From positions 1 through 50,233 of the forward strand of contig JAHYYI010000010.1 of the NCBI GenBank assembly GCA_019425045.1: a stretch of 50,233 bases of DNA, given 5' to 3'. Of the stretch, positions 1 to 8,329 are shown piece after piece. The notes beneath the pieces are model-generated. The model was not told the DNA's origin. It searched no databases and saw only the letters and a list, made by a program, of their open reading frames with translations. Source of the DNA: Collinsella sp. (GTDB lineage: Bacteria > Actinomycetota > Coriobacteriia > Coriobacteriales > Coriobacteriaceae). Positions within the stretch are counted from its first letter, which is position 1; every line of letters begins with the position of its first letter. The position numbers and the translations under genes were made by a program.

Positions 1-204
1 TCCGCGCCGCGCTGGGAAGGGCCGCGTAGCGGTCCAAGAAATCGTCCGCAGTCCCTGGCGTGCTTTTGCGCGCGCATGGGCAATCTGGGGTCCGTCCCAT
101 TTTTCGCCACTTGGCGTCGCGGTGGTGGGCCGCACGTGCCTTGGGTGGGGGAGTTTGGGGGCGATGTGAACGGCATGTAAAGGGACGCAAAAATCGCCTC
201 AAGG

Positions 205-232
205 TCAACTTGAAGGTTGAGGTTCGCGGGCG
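205..232 (+). promoter_or_regulatory. Motif shared with the ftsZ upstream region (copy 1)
   Basis: This 28-base stretch matches 14731-14758, just upstream of ftsZ, at 22 of 28 positions, including the core TGAAGGTT. It carries a small dyad (AACTT/AAGGTT-like, 207-218) nested beside a perfect 6-bp outer dyad, CCTCAA at 197-202 and TTGAGG at 217-222. It lies about 230 bases before mraZ. The dyad form is compatible with a MerR-type regulator, but the protein is unknown. Confidence 0.45.
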
Positions 233-324
233 TGGTTCTACAGGTGGCATCCCGCCGTTGCTGCAAACACAACATATTGTGTTTTCGAACATATGCTCGG
301 GGGTGTTTTACAACATATTGGGGG

Positions 325-379
325 TGGAATGGTGGGGAGGGGTGGGGGAAGGGGTGGGGAAAGGTGTTGAAAAATGGGG
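325..379 (+). promoter_or_regulatory. Candidate MraZ box (TGGGG repeats)
   Basis: TGG-type pentamers start at 325, 333, 343, 355, 365 and 375. Those at 333, 343, 355 and 375 read TGGGG, and most spacings are 10 bases. MraZ is known to bind direct TGGGN repeats separated by about 5 bases immediately upstream of its own gene, and this array sits 85-140 bases before mraZ. It is therefore likely the autoregulatory operator of the dcw operon. The site is seen in the sequence; its use by MraZ is inferred. Confidence 0.65.
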
Positions 380-427
380 CGGTTCCCCATATTATTGATG
401 ACGTCGACAGGCGGGGTGGTTCCCCGC
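374..427 (+). other. Two tandem short hairpins in the mraZ leader
   Basis: Two perfect 6-bp hairpins, ATGGGG/CCCCAT (374-379 with 385-390) and GCGGGG/CCCCGC (411-416 with 422-427), have near-identical loops CGGTT and TGGTT. They lie between the TGGGG array and the mraZ ribosome binding site. Neither is followed by a U-tract, so they are not obvious terminators. They could be an RNA element or extra operator DNA. Confidence 0.4.
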
Positions 428-463
428 GTACGTGCCATCTGAGTAACCGAGGGGAGGGCGCAC

Positions 464-898
464 ATGGGAATGACTGGTGCATACGAGCGCAATCTCGATG
501 CAAAAGGTCGTCTGTCCCTGCCTGCACCCCTTCGCGAGGAGCTTGGAGAGCACGTTCGCGTGTTCAAAGCCCTGGATGTCGATGCTCTGTACGTGTTCTC
601 TGCCGAGGCCTTCGATAAGTGGGTCGAAGGACTCTTCGCGGGTCGTGAGGGCCATGAGGGTTTTAACCCGCGTGACATCAACGACCAGAAGCTCATGAGG
701 GCGATCAACAAGCGCACCACGTCGATGGATGTGGACAGCGCGGGTCGCATCGGTCTTTCTGAGTCTCTCCGCAAGCAGGCGAACCTCGACCGCGAGGTCA
801 CGGTTGTGGGCAACTACGACCACCTTGAGGTTTGGGACCGCGCTACGGCCGATGAGGACGATGATGACGAGGCCCTGCTGGACCTCTTCTTCTCGTAA
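464..898 (+). CDS. mraZ: Transcriptional regulator MraZ
   Basis: A 144-residue protein of usual MraZ length, made of two AbrB-like swapped-hairpin repeats. The first (about residues 5-50) has the typical start Y-E-R-N-L-D-A-K-G-R-L-S-L-P. The second (about 85-125) has M-D-V-D-S-A-G-R-I-G-L, the repeated D-x-x-G-R signature. MraZ is a DNA-binding protein that represses the dcw operon it heads and also binds the rsmH product region in some bacteria. The C-terminus is very acidic (a run of Asp and Glu at about 130-140). The start is set by a purine-rich site (GAGGGGAGGG) about 5 bases before the ATG at 464; a second ATG at 470 is less well placed. rsmH follows after 20 bases. Confidence 0.95.
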   Translation: MGMTGAYERNLDAKGRLSLPAPLREELGEHVRVFKALDVDALYVFSAEAFDKWVEGLFAGREGHEGFNPRDINDQKLMRAINKRTTSMDVDSAGRIGLSESLRKQANLDREVTVVGNYDHLEVWDRATADEDDDDEALLDLFFS

Positions 899-918
899 GG
901 GCAAGGCACGAGTAACGG

Positions 919-1884
919 ATGGAGCGTGGGATCTTGACACAAGAATATCGGCATGAACCTGTCATGCTCGGCGAAGTGCTTGAGTCGCTGCAGCTAAAGA
1001 GCGGCTCCGTCGTCTGCGACTGCACCCTTGGCGGTGCCGGCCATTCGGTAAAGATGGCCGCGCAGGTGGGGGAGACCGGCCTTTTGCTCGGCGTCGATCA
1101 GGACGACATGGCCCTCGAGGCCGCTGGCGCCCGTCTGGACCGCGAGGTTCCCGGCGTGCCGCACCAGCTGCTGAAGGGCAACTTCGGCGACTTGGACGAG
1201 CTGCTTTGCTCGGCCGAGGTGCCCGGGGTCGATGGCTTCCTGTTCGACTTGGGCGTTTCGTCGCCGCAACTCGATATCCCTGGCAGGGGCTTTTCGTACA
1301 ACGAGGACGCCCCATTGGACATGCGGATGGATCCGGGTAACAACACCTTAAACGCAGCTGAGGTCATCAACACCTATAACGAACACGACCTCGCCCGGAT
1401 TCTACGCGTCTACGGCGAAGAGAAGTTCGCCTCGCAGATCGCGCGCGAGATCGTGCGCCGCCGCGAGCATGAGCCAATCGAAACCACCGGTCAGTTTGTC
1501 GAGATCATCAAGGCTGGTATCCCCGCTGCCGCTCGGCGGCATGGCGGACACCCAGCCAAGAAAAGTTTCCAGGCCATTCGCATCGAGGTCAATCACGAAC
1601 TCGATGTGCTCGAGCGAGGGCTTGACGCCGCCACAAGGTGGCTCAACCCGGGCGGACGCATCTGCGTCATCTCGTATCACTCGCTCGAGGACCGTATCGT
1701 AAAGAACCACTTTAAGGAGATGAGCCAGGGGTGCACGTGTCCGCCGGAGATTCCGGTGTGCGTGTGTGGCAACGTGCCGATACTCAAGGTCATCACCCGC
1801 AAACCCCTGGTTGCCCAACCCGATGAGGTTGCGCGCAACCCTCGGGCGAGATCAGCCAAGATCCGCGTGGCGCAGCGTCTGTAG
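919..1884 (+). CDS. rsmH: 16S rRNA (cytosine1402-N4)-methyltransferase RsmH
   Basis: A 321-residue protein (family usual 300-320), formerly MraW. It methylates N4 of C1402 in the 16S rRNA decoding centre using S-adenosylmethionine. Visible landmarks are E-Y-R-H-E-P-V-M-L near the N-terminus, the AdoMet motif T-L-G-G-A-G-H-S (36-43), D-L-G-V-S-S-P-Q-L-D, the K-K-S-F-Q-A-I-R-I-E-V-N substrate segment, S-Y-H-S-L-E-D-R-I-V-K, and a C-terminal N-P-R-A-R-S-A-K-I-R. It is second in the dcw operon, 20 bases after mraZ. The ATG at 919 has only a weak ribosome site; an in-frame TTG at 934 has GGAG ten bases upstream and is a real alternative start. Confidence 0.97.
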   Translation: MERGILTQEYRHEPVMLGEVLESLQLKSGSVVCDCTLGGAGHSVKMAAQVGETGLLLGVDQDDMALEAAGARLDREVPGVPHQLLKGNFGDLDELLCSAEVPGVDGFLFDLGVSSPQLDIPGRGFSYNEDAPLDMRMDPGNNTLNAAEVINTYNEHDLARILRVYGEEKFASQIAREIVRRREHEPIETTGQFVEIIKAGIPAAARRHGGHPAKKSFQAIRIEVNHELDVLERGLDAATRWLNPGGRICVISYHSLEDRIVKNHFKEMSQGCTCPPEIPVCVCGNVPILKVITRKPLVAQPDEVARNPRARSAKIRVAQRL

Positions 1885-1974
1885 ACGCGACCGCGCGATA
1901 TTGGACCTCCCGCTCGCACCATAAACGAAGCTTAAACACACTACCAACGTACTCGGGATGGGAGGCGGCATATC

Positions 1975-2445
1975 ATGGGCTACAACACCTCAAACGCAGC
2001 ACTCGCCTATGATATGAACGCCATGCCCGCCTATCGTGAGGCACCGCAGGCCTCCGTTGCTCCCCGCGAGCAGCGCACGCCGCGCTTTGATGTCTACACG
2101 GGCGCGGGCCGTCAGGCAAACCAGGCGGTAAGCCCGGTTTTCATGAGCGTTCTTAAAACGTTTTGCATCATTGCGGCCATCTTTATGACGATCGGTGTCG
2201 CCCGTGTGGCGCTCGCCGGCGTTACGGCCCAGGTGCTCAACAGCAATGCCGCGCTTACCAACACGCTCGAGAAGGCGACCGATGAGAGCTCTGACCTGGA
2301 GGTCATGCATTCGGTCTATGGTGCCGACACGCGCATTCGCGACCTTGCGGGCGCTTATGGCATGGTGGAGCCCAGCGAGAGCGTTACACTTGATTTTTCG
2401 CAGGATGCAGCCGCGGGCGCTAGCTCGACCGCGACCGCTCAGTAA
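1975..2445 (+). CDS. FtsL-like cell division protein
   Basis: A 156-residue protein with no strong family motif. Its position between rsmH and ftsI is the invariant place of ftsL, and the layout fits: a soluble cytoplasmic N-terminus of about 55 residues, one membrane helix (about 57-83, rich in V, A, I and F), then a short helical extracytoplasmic segment (about 84-125) that could zip with the FtsQ/DivIC partner. FtsL links the FtsQ complex to FtsW-FtsI at the septum. The C-terminal tail is Ala/Ser/Thr-rich and probably disordered. The start is supported by GGGAGGCGG 5-11 bases before the ATG. FtsL sequences diverge too far to assign by eye, so the call leans on synteny and topology. Confidence 0.75.
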   Translation: MGYNTSNAALAYDMNAMPAYREAPQASVAPREQRTPRFDVYTGAGRQANQAVSPVFMSVLKTFCIIAAIFMTIGVARVALAGVTAQVLNSNAALTNTLEKATDESSDLEVMHSVYGADTRIRDLAGAYGMVEPSESVTLDFSQDAAAGASSTATAQ

Positions 2446-2462
2446 CAAGACGGTAGCTGAGT

Positions 2463-4328
2463 ATGACAAATGACTATCGCCGCGGTTCCGACGGGGGTCG
2501 CGGTTCTGGACGTCCCTCATCGCGGGGACGTTCTGGTTATCAAGGAACGGGTCGGCCATCTTACAACGCGAGACCGTCCTATGGCAACGACCCCGCGTCG
2601 CGTCTCCGTGGCTCGAGTGGTCCTCAAATGCATAACACCAGACCGCGCAAGAGCTCGTCGACCGAATGGCTCACGGGCACGCCGCTGCCCCGTCGCAAAG
2701 CCGTCATGGGTTTCATCGGGTTTGGCTTGGGTTTGGGCGTCCTTCGCCTTGCCGACTATCAAATCGTGGAAGCCGATAAGTTACGCGACCGTGCCGATGC
2801 ACGTCGCTTGCTTGCGCAGACGCTGTATGCCAAGCGCGGTACCATCTACGACCGTAACGGTAACGTGCTGGCGTCGTCGGTCGAATGTCGCAACATCGCT
2901 GTGAACCCCCAGCTTGTCGAGGATGTTGACAAGACGGTGTCGGCGCTGGTCAAGGCAACTGGAATCGATAAAAAGACCTGCCGCAAGCTCGTTGAGTCCG
3001 ATGGAACCTGGGTGTATATCAAGCGCCAGGTGGACGAAGACGACGCTGCGGCGCTGGAGAAGAAGAACCTGCCCGGCGTGCTTTTTGAGCAGGCCATGAA
3101 GCGCGTATATCCATACGGCAATCTGGCATCGCAGGTGCTGGGTGTAGTGAATGTAGACAACGACGGCTTGACGGGTCTCGAAAAGCAATACAACAAGCTT
3201 CTGACCGGCACGAACGGTTCTCTCGTACGCGAGCGCGCGAGGGACGGCAGCTATATCGCGGGCGGTGCCTATAAAAAGGTGGCTGCGGTCGACGGCATTG
3301 ATCTCGTGACGACGCTCGACGTCAATATCCAGCGTGCGGCCGAGGATGCCCTGGCAGAGGCTGTCGAGAAGACAAAGGCCAAGAACGGCTCGGCGCTGGT
3401 CACCGATCCTACGACTGGCGAGATCTTGGCAGCCTGCTCGTATCCGACCTACGACCAGACCAATTTGGAAAACGCCAAGACCGAGGATATGAACCTGCGC
3501 CTGGTCACCGACGCCTACGAGCCCGGCTCGGTCTTTAAGACGCTCGTGGCGGGCGCCGGCTTCGACTTGGGTGTCGTGCGGTCGAGTTCGTCGTTTGAGG
3601 TGCCGGCGAGCATCAAGGTGGGCGACGATACCGTCACCGATGCCGACAAGCGCGACTACGCCATGACCATGGATGTGCGCGAGATGATGCGCCGTTCGTC
3701 CAACGTGGGATTTGTCCTGGTGGGGCGCAAGATCGGTGCCGACGACTTTGCCGCCTATGTGGACAAGTGGGGCATCGGTCACAGCTCTGGTGTCGATTTT
3801 CCGGGCGAGAGCCTGGGCATCGTCAAGGAGCGTGACCAGTATGACGGCGCCACGCTGGGCTCGATGAGCTTTGGACAGGCGCTGTCTGTCTCGCCGATTG
3901 AGATCGCACGTGCCGTGGGCGGCATCGCCAACGGCGGCGTGATGATGACCCCGCACTTCTATAAGTCCAGCAAAGGCGACGAGAAGGACTGGGGCGAAGG
4001 CGAGCGCGCGATTTCGGAGGACGCCGCATCCCAGGTGACATCGTGCATGCAGACGGTCGTGTCGGAGGGAACGGGCGTTGGCGGCGCGGTTGACGGCTAT
4101 GACGTGGCGGGTAAGACCGGTACGGCCGAACGTGCCGACGAGAACGGCGGCTACCTCAAGGAGAACTACATGTCGTCCTTTATGGGCTTTGCACCGGCAC
4201 AATCGCCCAAGGTGCTGTGCTATATCACGCTCGACGGAACGCCGAGCGGCTCAGATGCCGCTGCGGTGCCGTTCCAGTCCATTATGGCCAACGCGCTCGA
4301 CGTGCTGGGTATCCCACACACGAAGTAG
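2463..4328 (+). CDS. ftsI: Septal peptidoglycan transpeptidase FtsI (PBP3/PBP2B class)
   Basis: A 621-residue class B penicillin-binding protein that cross-links septal peptidoglycan together with FtsW. After a basic, low-complexity cytoplasmic tail (1-75, many Arg, Gly and Ser) comes one membrane anchor (about 79-98). Then follow the PBP dimerisation domain, beginning with the conserved R-G-T-I-Y-D-R-N-G segment, and the transpeptidase domain. All three catalytic motifs are present: S-V-F-K (Ser356), S-S-N (412-414) and K-T-G (551-553). It starts 17 bases after the ftsL-like gene. No C-terminal PASTA domains are seen, unlike some Firmicute orthologs. The next gene is murF after a 128-base gap, where murE would often sit. 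Confidence 0.96.
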   Translation: MTNDYRRGSDGGRGSGRPSSRGRSGYQGTGRPSYNARPSYGNDPASRLRGSSGPQMHNTRPRKSSSTEWLTGTPLPRRKAVMGFIGFGLGLGVLRLADYQIVEADKLRDRADARRLLAQTLYAKRGTIYDRNGNVLASSVECRNIAVNPQLVEDVDKTVSALVKATGIDKKTCRKLVESDGTWVYIKRQVDEDDAAALEKKNLPGVLFEQAMKRVYPYGNLASQVLGVVNVDNDGLTGLEKQYNKLLTGTNGSLVRERARDGSYIAGGAYKKVAAVDGIDLVTTLDVNIQRAAEDALAEAVEKTKAKNGSALVTDPTTGEILAACSYPTYDQTNLENAKTEDMNLRLVTDAYEPGSVFKTLVAGAGFDLGVVRSSSSFEVPASIKVGDDTVTDADKRDYAMTMDVREMMRRSSNVGFVLVGRKIGADDFAAYVDKWGIGHSSGVDFPGESLGIVKERDQYDGATLGSMSFGQALSVSPIEIARAVGGIANGGVMMTPHFYKSSKGDEKDWGEGERAISEDAASQVTSCMQTVVSEGTGVGGAVDGYDVAGKTGTAERADENGGYLKENYMSSFMGFAPAQSPKVLCYITLDGTPSGSDAAAVPFQSIMANALDVLGIPHTK

Positions 4329-4456
4329 GGGGTTACAATCTTTGGGGCGTGGTTTGTTGTCCCATATGAGGGGTGTTCACATGCCCTGCACCACGCATGC
4401 GCGGCGCTGGGATACAATACGCCGATAGCATTATTTAGGTTTACAGGGGAGCTGCA

Positions 4457-5881
4457 ATGATAGAGATCGCCGTCAACAACCTCGCGGCCGCAACAGGGGC
4501 CCGAACCGTGACGGGAGAAGTCGATCGGGTATGCCGCGGGTGCGTTATCGACTCGCGCCAGGTCGAGGAAGGGACGATTTTCGTCGCCTTTCCCGGTGAA
4601 AACGTCGACGGCAATGATTTTGCTTCCCGTGCCGTCCAGTCGGGTGCCGGCGCCGTCGTGATGACGCGTGAGCCCGAGGCCGAGCTGGTCTCGCTGGCGC
4701 AGGACAAGGGCTGTGCCATCTTGCTGACCGATGATCCCGAGGAGTTTCTGCTGCGTTTGGCGCACGCGTATCGCCTGGAGCTTGGCTGCCTGGTCGTTGG
4801 CATTACCGGTTCCATCGGCAAGACGACGACCAAGGACGTTCTCGCCGCTGTGCTCGCCAAGCGCTATCGTGTCTGGGCCACCAAGGGCAATTTCAATAAC
4901 CTGATCGGCATGCCGCTCACGGTGCTTTCCGCTCCGGCCGATACCGAGGTCCTGGTGCTCGAGATGGGCATGAACCATTTCCACGAGATCGAGCGCCTGT
5001 CCCAGTCCGCCAATCCCAACCTTGCCATCGTGAGCAAGATCGGCACCTCTCATATCGGCATTTTGGGCAGCCGCGAGAACATCGCCCGCGCTAAGGCCGA
5101 GATTGTCCAGGGCATGTGCGCCGCCGGCGACTATTTGCCGCTGCTGGTTTTGGGCGGCGAGGACGATTTTACGCCGTTCATTCGCGATACGTTCGCCCGG
5201 CCTGCTGGTATCGACGTGATGCTGGCCGGTGTCTCTGACGATGATGAGGTCCGCGCCCGCGACGTTCGCGTTGATGACGAGGGCCGTCCGGTCTTTACGC
5301 TCGATTTTGGTCAGGGCGAGACAATCGATACCATGCTTGCCATCCCCGGCGTGCAGTCCGTTCCTAATGCCGTTAAGGCCGCCGCGGTTGCCTATCGCCT
5401 GGGCGTGACGCCCGAGCAGATCGATGCTGCCTTTAGGGGTCTTACGATCACCGGGCACCGCCAGGAGATCAAGCGCGCCAAGAGCGGTGCACGCATCATC
5501 GACGATTCCTATAACGCCAGCGCCGAATCGATGGCAGCCGGCCTCGATCTGCTGTGCTCGCTTTCATGCACGGGGTCTCGCATGGCGATCCTGGGCGAGA
5601 TGGGCGAGATGGGCGATGAGGCTCCTCGCATGCATGAGCTCGTGGGCGCCTATGCCGCCGCCAAGAAGCTCGACATGCTGGCGTGCGTGGGTGGTGAGCT
5701 GGCCCAGCTTATGGCCGATGCCGCGCGCATGATGGGCATGGACGAGGACCGCATCCAGGTGTTCTCCGATTATCAGCAGGTGCTCGACCGCATGGGCGGC
5801 GCGCTTGAAAAACATGGTGTTGTACTGGTCAAGGGTTCCCGCTTTGTTGAGCTCGACCGCTTTGTGGAAGGTGTGTGCTAG
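4457..5881 (+). CDS. murF: UDP-MurNAc-tripeptide--D-alanyl-D-alanine ligase MurF
   Basis: A 474-residue Mur ligase of usual length that adds D-Ala-D-Ala to UDP-MurNAc-tripeptide in the cytoplasm, using ATP. The N-terminal domain binds the nucleotide precursor. The P-loop G-I-T-G-S-I-G-K-T-T lies at 115-124, followed by the Mur ligase middle domain with E-M-G-M-N-H and N-L-A-I-V-S-K-I-G-T-S-H-I. The C-terminal domain contains D-D-S-Y-N-A-S-A-E-S and G-E-M-G-E-M-G, both typical of MurF rather than MurE. It has a good site (CAGGGGAGC) before its ATG. It overlaps nothing and is followed after three bases by mraY. Confidence 0.96.
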   Translation: MIEIAVNNLAAATGARTVTGEVDRVCRGCVIDSRQVEEGTIFVAFPGENVDGNDFASRAVQSGAGAVVMTREPEAELVSLAQDKGCAILLTDDPEEFLLRLAHAYRLELGCLVVGITGSIGKTTTKDVLAAVLAKRYRVWATKGNFNNLIGMPLTVLSAPADTEVLVLEMGMNHFHEIERLSQSANPNLAIVSKIGTSHIGILGSRENIARAKAEIVQGMCAAGDYLPLLVLGGEDDFTPFIRDTFARPAGIDVMLAGVSDDDEVRARDVRVDDEGRPVFTLDFGQGETIDTMLAIPGVQSVPNAVKAAAVAYRLGVTPEQIDAAFRGLTITGHRQEIKRAKSGARIIDDSYNASAESMAAGLDLLCSLSCTGSRMAILGEMGEMGDEAPRMHELVGAYAAAKKLDMLACVGGELAQLMADAARMMGMDEDRIQVFSDYQQVLDRMGGALEKHGVVLVKGSRFVELDRFVEGVC

Positions 5882-5884
5882 CCC

Positions 5885-6904
5885 ATGTTCGGCAATCCCT
5901 CGTATCCAACGTATCAGGCTTTTTTGGGGCTTGGCATCGCCGCAGCCATTGCGCTGCTGCTCATGCCGTGGTGGATTAAGCTGCTCAAGGTCGAGGGTAT
6001 CGGCCAGCAGGTTCGTGCCGACGGCCCCAAGCGTCATTTGGTTAAGCAGGGAACGCCCACCATGGGTGGTGTTGTCATCCTCGTCGCGATCTCGCTGACC
6101 TGCCTGCTGATGGGAAAGCTCACCACCGAGCTCGTGCTCGTGCTGCTCGCCACGCTGGCGACCGGTGTGCTGGGCCTGATCGACGACCTGACCTCCGTTA
6201 CGCATGGGCGCTCGCTCGGTCTGACGCCTCATGCCAAGATGATCGGCCTAACCATTATCTGTGTCACCTTTACGGTGCTTGCCGTCAACTGGTGCGGCGT
6301 CGCCCCCGAGATTCGTTTTCCCGGTGGGTTGACGATTGACCTTGGCGTGCTTTCGACTACCATCTGCGGCTATTCGTTCCCGTGGCTCTATATTGTCTTT
6401 TGCTGGCTGATGATTGCCGGTCTTTCTAATGCCGTGAACTTGACCGATGGCCTTGACGGTCTTGCTGGCGGCACCTCCATGATCGCCATGCTCGCCATGG
6501 CTGCCATGGCGTTTTTGCACGGAGACGTGAACCTGTCCATCTTCTGCACCGCGTGTGCCGGTGCCTGCCTGGGCTTTCTGTGGTTCAACTGCTATCCGGC
6601 GAGCATCTTTATGGGTGATACCGGCTCGCTTGCTCTGGGCGCCGCGTTTGCCTGTACGTCCATCATGACTAACACCGAGGTCGTCTCCCTCATCATCGGT
6701 GGCCTGTTTATCGTTGAGACCCTGTCGGTCATGATTCAGGTTGTCTACTTCCACTTTACGCACAAGCGCGTCTTCCTTATGGCGCCCATCCATCATCATT
6801 TCGAAAAGAAGGGTTGGGCCGAGACCAAGGTCGTCATCCGTTTTTGGATTATCGCTGCGGCATTTGGTGCCGTTGGCCTTGCTCTGTTCTTCCAGTTGGG
6901 ATAG
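5885..6904 (+). CDS. mraY: Phospho-N-acetylmuramoyl-pentapeptide transferase MraY
   Basis: A 339-residue polytopic membrane enzyme that transfers phospho-MurNAc-pentapeptide to undecaprenyl phosphate, forming lipid I. About ten hydrophobic helices are visible. Family marks in order are K-Q-G-T-P-T-M-G-G (cytoplasmic loop 1), L-I-D-D-L (metal and substrate aspartates), N-L-T-D-G-L-D-G-L-A-G, M-G-D-T-G-S-L-A-L-G, and P-I-H-H-H-F-E near the end. It starts three bases after murF and is followed by murD, so the three are likely translated from one message. Confidence 0.97.
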   Translation: MFGNPSYPTYQAFLGLGIAAAIALLLMPWWIKLLKVEGIGQQVRADGPKRHLVKQGTPTMGGVVILVAISLTCLLMGKLTTELVLVLLATLATGVLGLIDDLTSVTHGRSLGLTPHAKMIGLTIICVTFTVLAVNWCGVAPEIRFPGGLTIDLGVLSTTICGYSFPWLYIVFCWLMIAGLSNAVNLTDGLDGLAGGTSMIAMLAMAAMAFLHGDVNLSIFCTACAGACLGFLWFNCYPASIFMGDTGSLALGAAFACTSIMTNTEVVSLIIGGLFIVETLSVMIQVVYFHFTHKRVFLMAPIHHHFEKKGWAETKVVIRFWIIAAAFGAVGLALFFQLG

Positions 6905-6913
6905 TGGTCTTTC

Positions 6914-8320
6914 ATGCCTCTTGCTGATGTCTTTAGCCTGCTCGTTTTGGGTCAGGGCAAATCCGGTCTCGATGTCGCCCGCTGGGCGCTGGCACATCCA
7001 GAGCGCGTAAGCGCCGTTACCGTGTATGGCGGCGGCACCTCTGAGCCCAATGACGCCACGCGTGCGCTCGAGGCTGCTGGTGCGTCGTTTGTCTATGGGA
7101 CCGAACAGGTCGAGGGCGCCTATGACGTATGCGTGACGTGCCCGGGCATCTCGGAGTTCTCGGGCTTCTTTAAGGCCGGGCGCGAGCATGCCGCCCAGAT
7201 TATGGGTGAGCCCGAGTTTGCCTATCGCCTGTCGCCCGATAACTGGATTGCCATCACGGGCACCAACGGCAAGACGACCACCACGTCGCTGACCGATTAT
7301 CTGCTCAAGGCTTCCGGTGAGGCCAGTGTAGCTGTCGGCAACATCGGTGAGCCGCCTATCAACGAGATTGACGGCCGAGCCCACAACGAGTGGTTTGTGG
7401 CTGAGCTCTCGAGCTATCAGATTGCTACGACCACCGAGCTCCACCCTCGCGTGGCGGTGCTGCTCAACATCACTCCCGACCACTTGGGCTGGCATAAGAG
7501 CCATAAGAACTATGCGCTTGCCAAGATCAAACTGTTTGACAATATGGTCGATGACGATCTGGTGGTCGTCGACGTCGAAGACGCCGGCATTCACGAGTTC
7601 GATGAGTACATCTACACGCCGGGTCGTCGCATCTGCAAGGTTGCCTTTGACGAGCCAGAGGGTGAGGATGTCGCCTTTGTGCGCGATGGCAAGATGATCG
7701 TGCGCCTGAAGGGCGTCGAGACCCCGCTCATCGCTACATCCGAGCTCAAGATCTCGGGCCATCATAATGTTATCAATGCCCTGTGCGCTGCCACGGCTGT
7801 CCTGGCCGTCGGTGCCAATCCCGAGGGCATTTGCCGCGGTCTGGCCTCGTTCCAGCCGCTCGAGCACCGCGTGGAGCCGTGCGGCGAGATTGACGGAGTG
7901 CGCTACGTCAACGATTCCAAGGCGACCAACACCGACGCGGTCGAGAAGGCGCTGACGGCATTTCCCGATGACAACGTGATCTTGCTGCTCGGCGGCCACG
8001 ATAAGGGCACGCCGCTCACGGACTTCGCGCGCGTCGTTATGGATAACGTGCGCTCGGTCGTCTGCTTTGGCGATGCGCGCGAGCGCTTTACCGCCGCTAT
8101 GGACGAGGCCGATGTCGATGGCGATGTGGATATCGCCCAAGCGGATGACCTACGCGATGCCGTGGACGTTGCCCGTTCGCTGTCGAGCCGTGGCGACGTG
8201 ATCTTACTTTCTCCTGCCTGCTCTTCGTTCGATGAGTTCTCGGGCTATGAGGAGCGCGGCCGCGTGTTTAAGGACTACGTGGCTCAGCTTGCCGCTGCAG
8301 CGAAATCGCAAATGGAATAG
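6914..8320 (+). CDS. murD: UDP-MurNAc-L-alanine--D-glutamate ligase MurD
   Basis: A 468-residue cytoplasmic ligase adding D-glutamate to UDP-MurNAc-L-Ala. A Rossmann-like N-terminal domain begins V-L-G-Q-G-K-S-G-L-D. The ATP site G-T-N-G-K-T-T-T lies at 116-123, and V-G-N-I-G-E-P, E-L-S-S-Y-Q and L-N-I-T-P-D-H-L follow in the usual order. The C-terminal domain has H-R-V-E, Y-V-N-D-S-K-A-T-N-T and L-L-S-P-A-C-S-S-F-D-E-F, all diagnostic for MurD. It sits 9 bases after mraY and ends just before the ftsW start. Confidence 0.97.
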   Translation: MPLADVFSLLVLGQGKSGLDVARWALAHPERVSAVTVYGGGTSEPNDATRALEAAGASFVYGTEQVEGAYDVCVTCPGISEFSGFFKAGREHAAQIMGEPEFAYRLSPDNWIAITGTNGKTTTTSLTDYLLKASGEASVAVGNIGEPPINEIDGRAHNEWFVAELSSYQIATTTELHPRVAVLLNITPDHLGWHKSHKNYALAKIKLFDNMVDDDLVVVDVEDAGIHEFDEYIYTPGRRICKVAFDEPEGEDVAFVRDGKMIVRLKGVETPLIATSELKISGHHNVINALCAATAVLAVGANPEGICRGLASFQPLEHRVEPCGEIDGVRYVNDSKATNTDAVEKALTAFPDDNVILLLGGHDKGTPLTDFARVVMDNVRSVVCFGDARERFTAAMDEADVDGDVDIAQADDLRDAVDVARSLSSRGDVILLSPACSSFDEFSGYEERGRVFKDYVAQLAAAAKSQME

Positions 8321-8329
8321 GGGTTGCCG

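Larger units (their letters stand above)
1..463 (+). promoter_or_regulatory. Long upstream region of the dcw operon
   Basis: About 460 bases with no gene I can support. One frame is open from the window edge to a stop at 178-180, but its translation is rich in Gly, Pro and Trp and resembles nothing I know, so I do not call it. The stretch holds a dyad-containing motif at 205-232 that recurs before ftsZ, a run of TGGGG units (325-379) that fits a MraZ box, and two short hairpins (374-390 and 411-427) with a shared core of GGGG, YGGTT loop and CCCC. A convincing -35/-10 pair was not found, so the transcription start is unknown. Confidence 0.6.

Noticed and set aside
1..180. Open frame from the window edge to 180
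   Set aside because: Composition is Gly/Pro/Trp-heavy and unlike a known protein; it could be the tail of a gene outside the window but nothing supports it.
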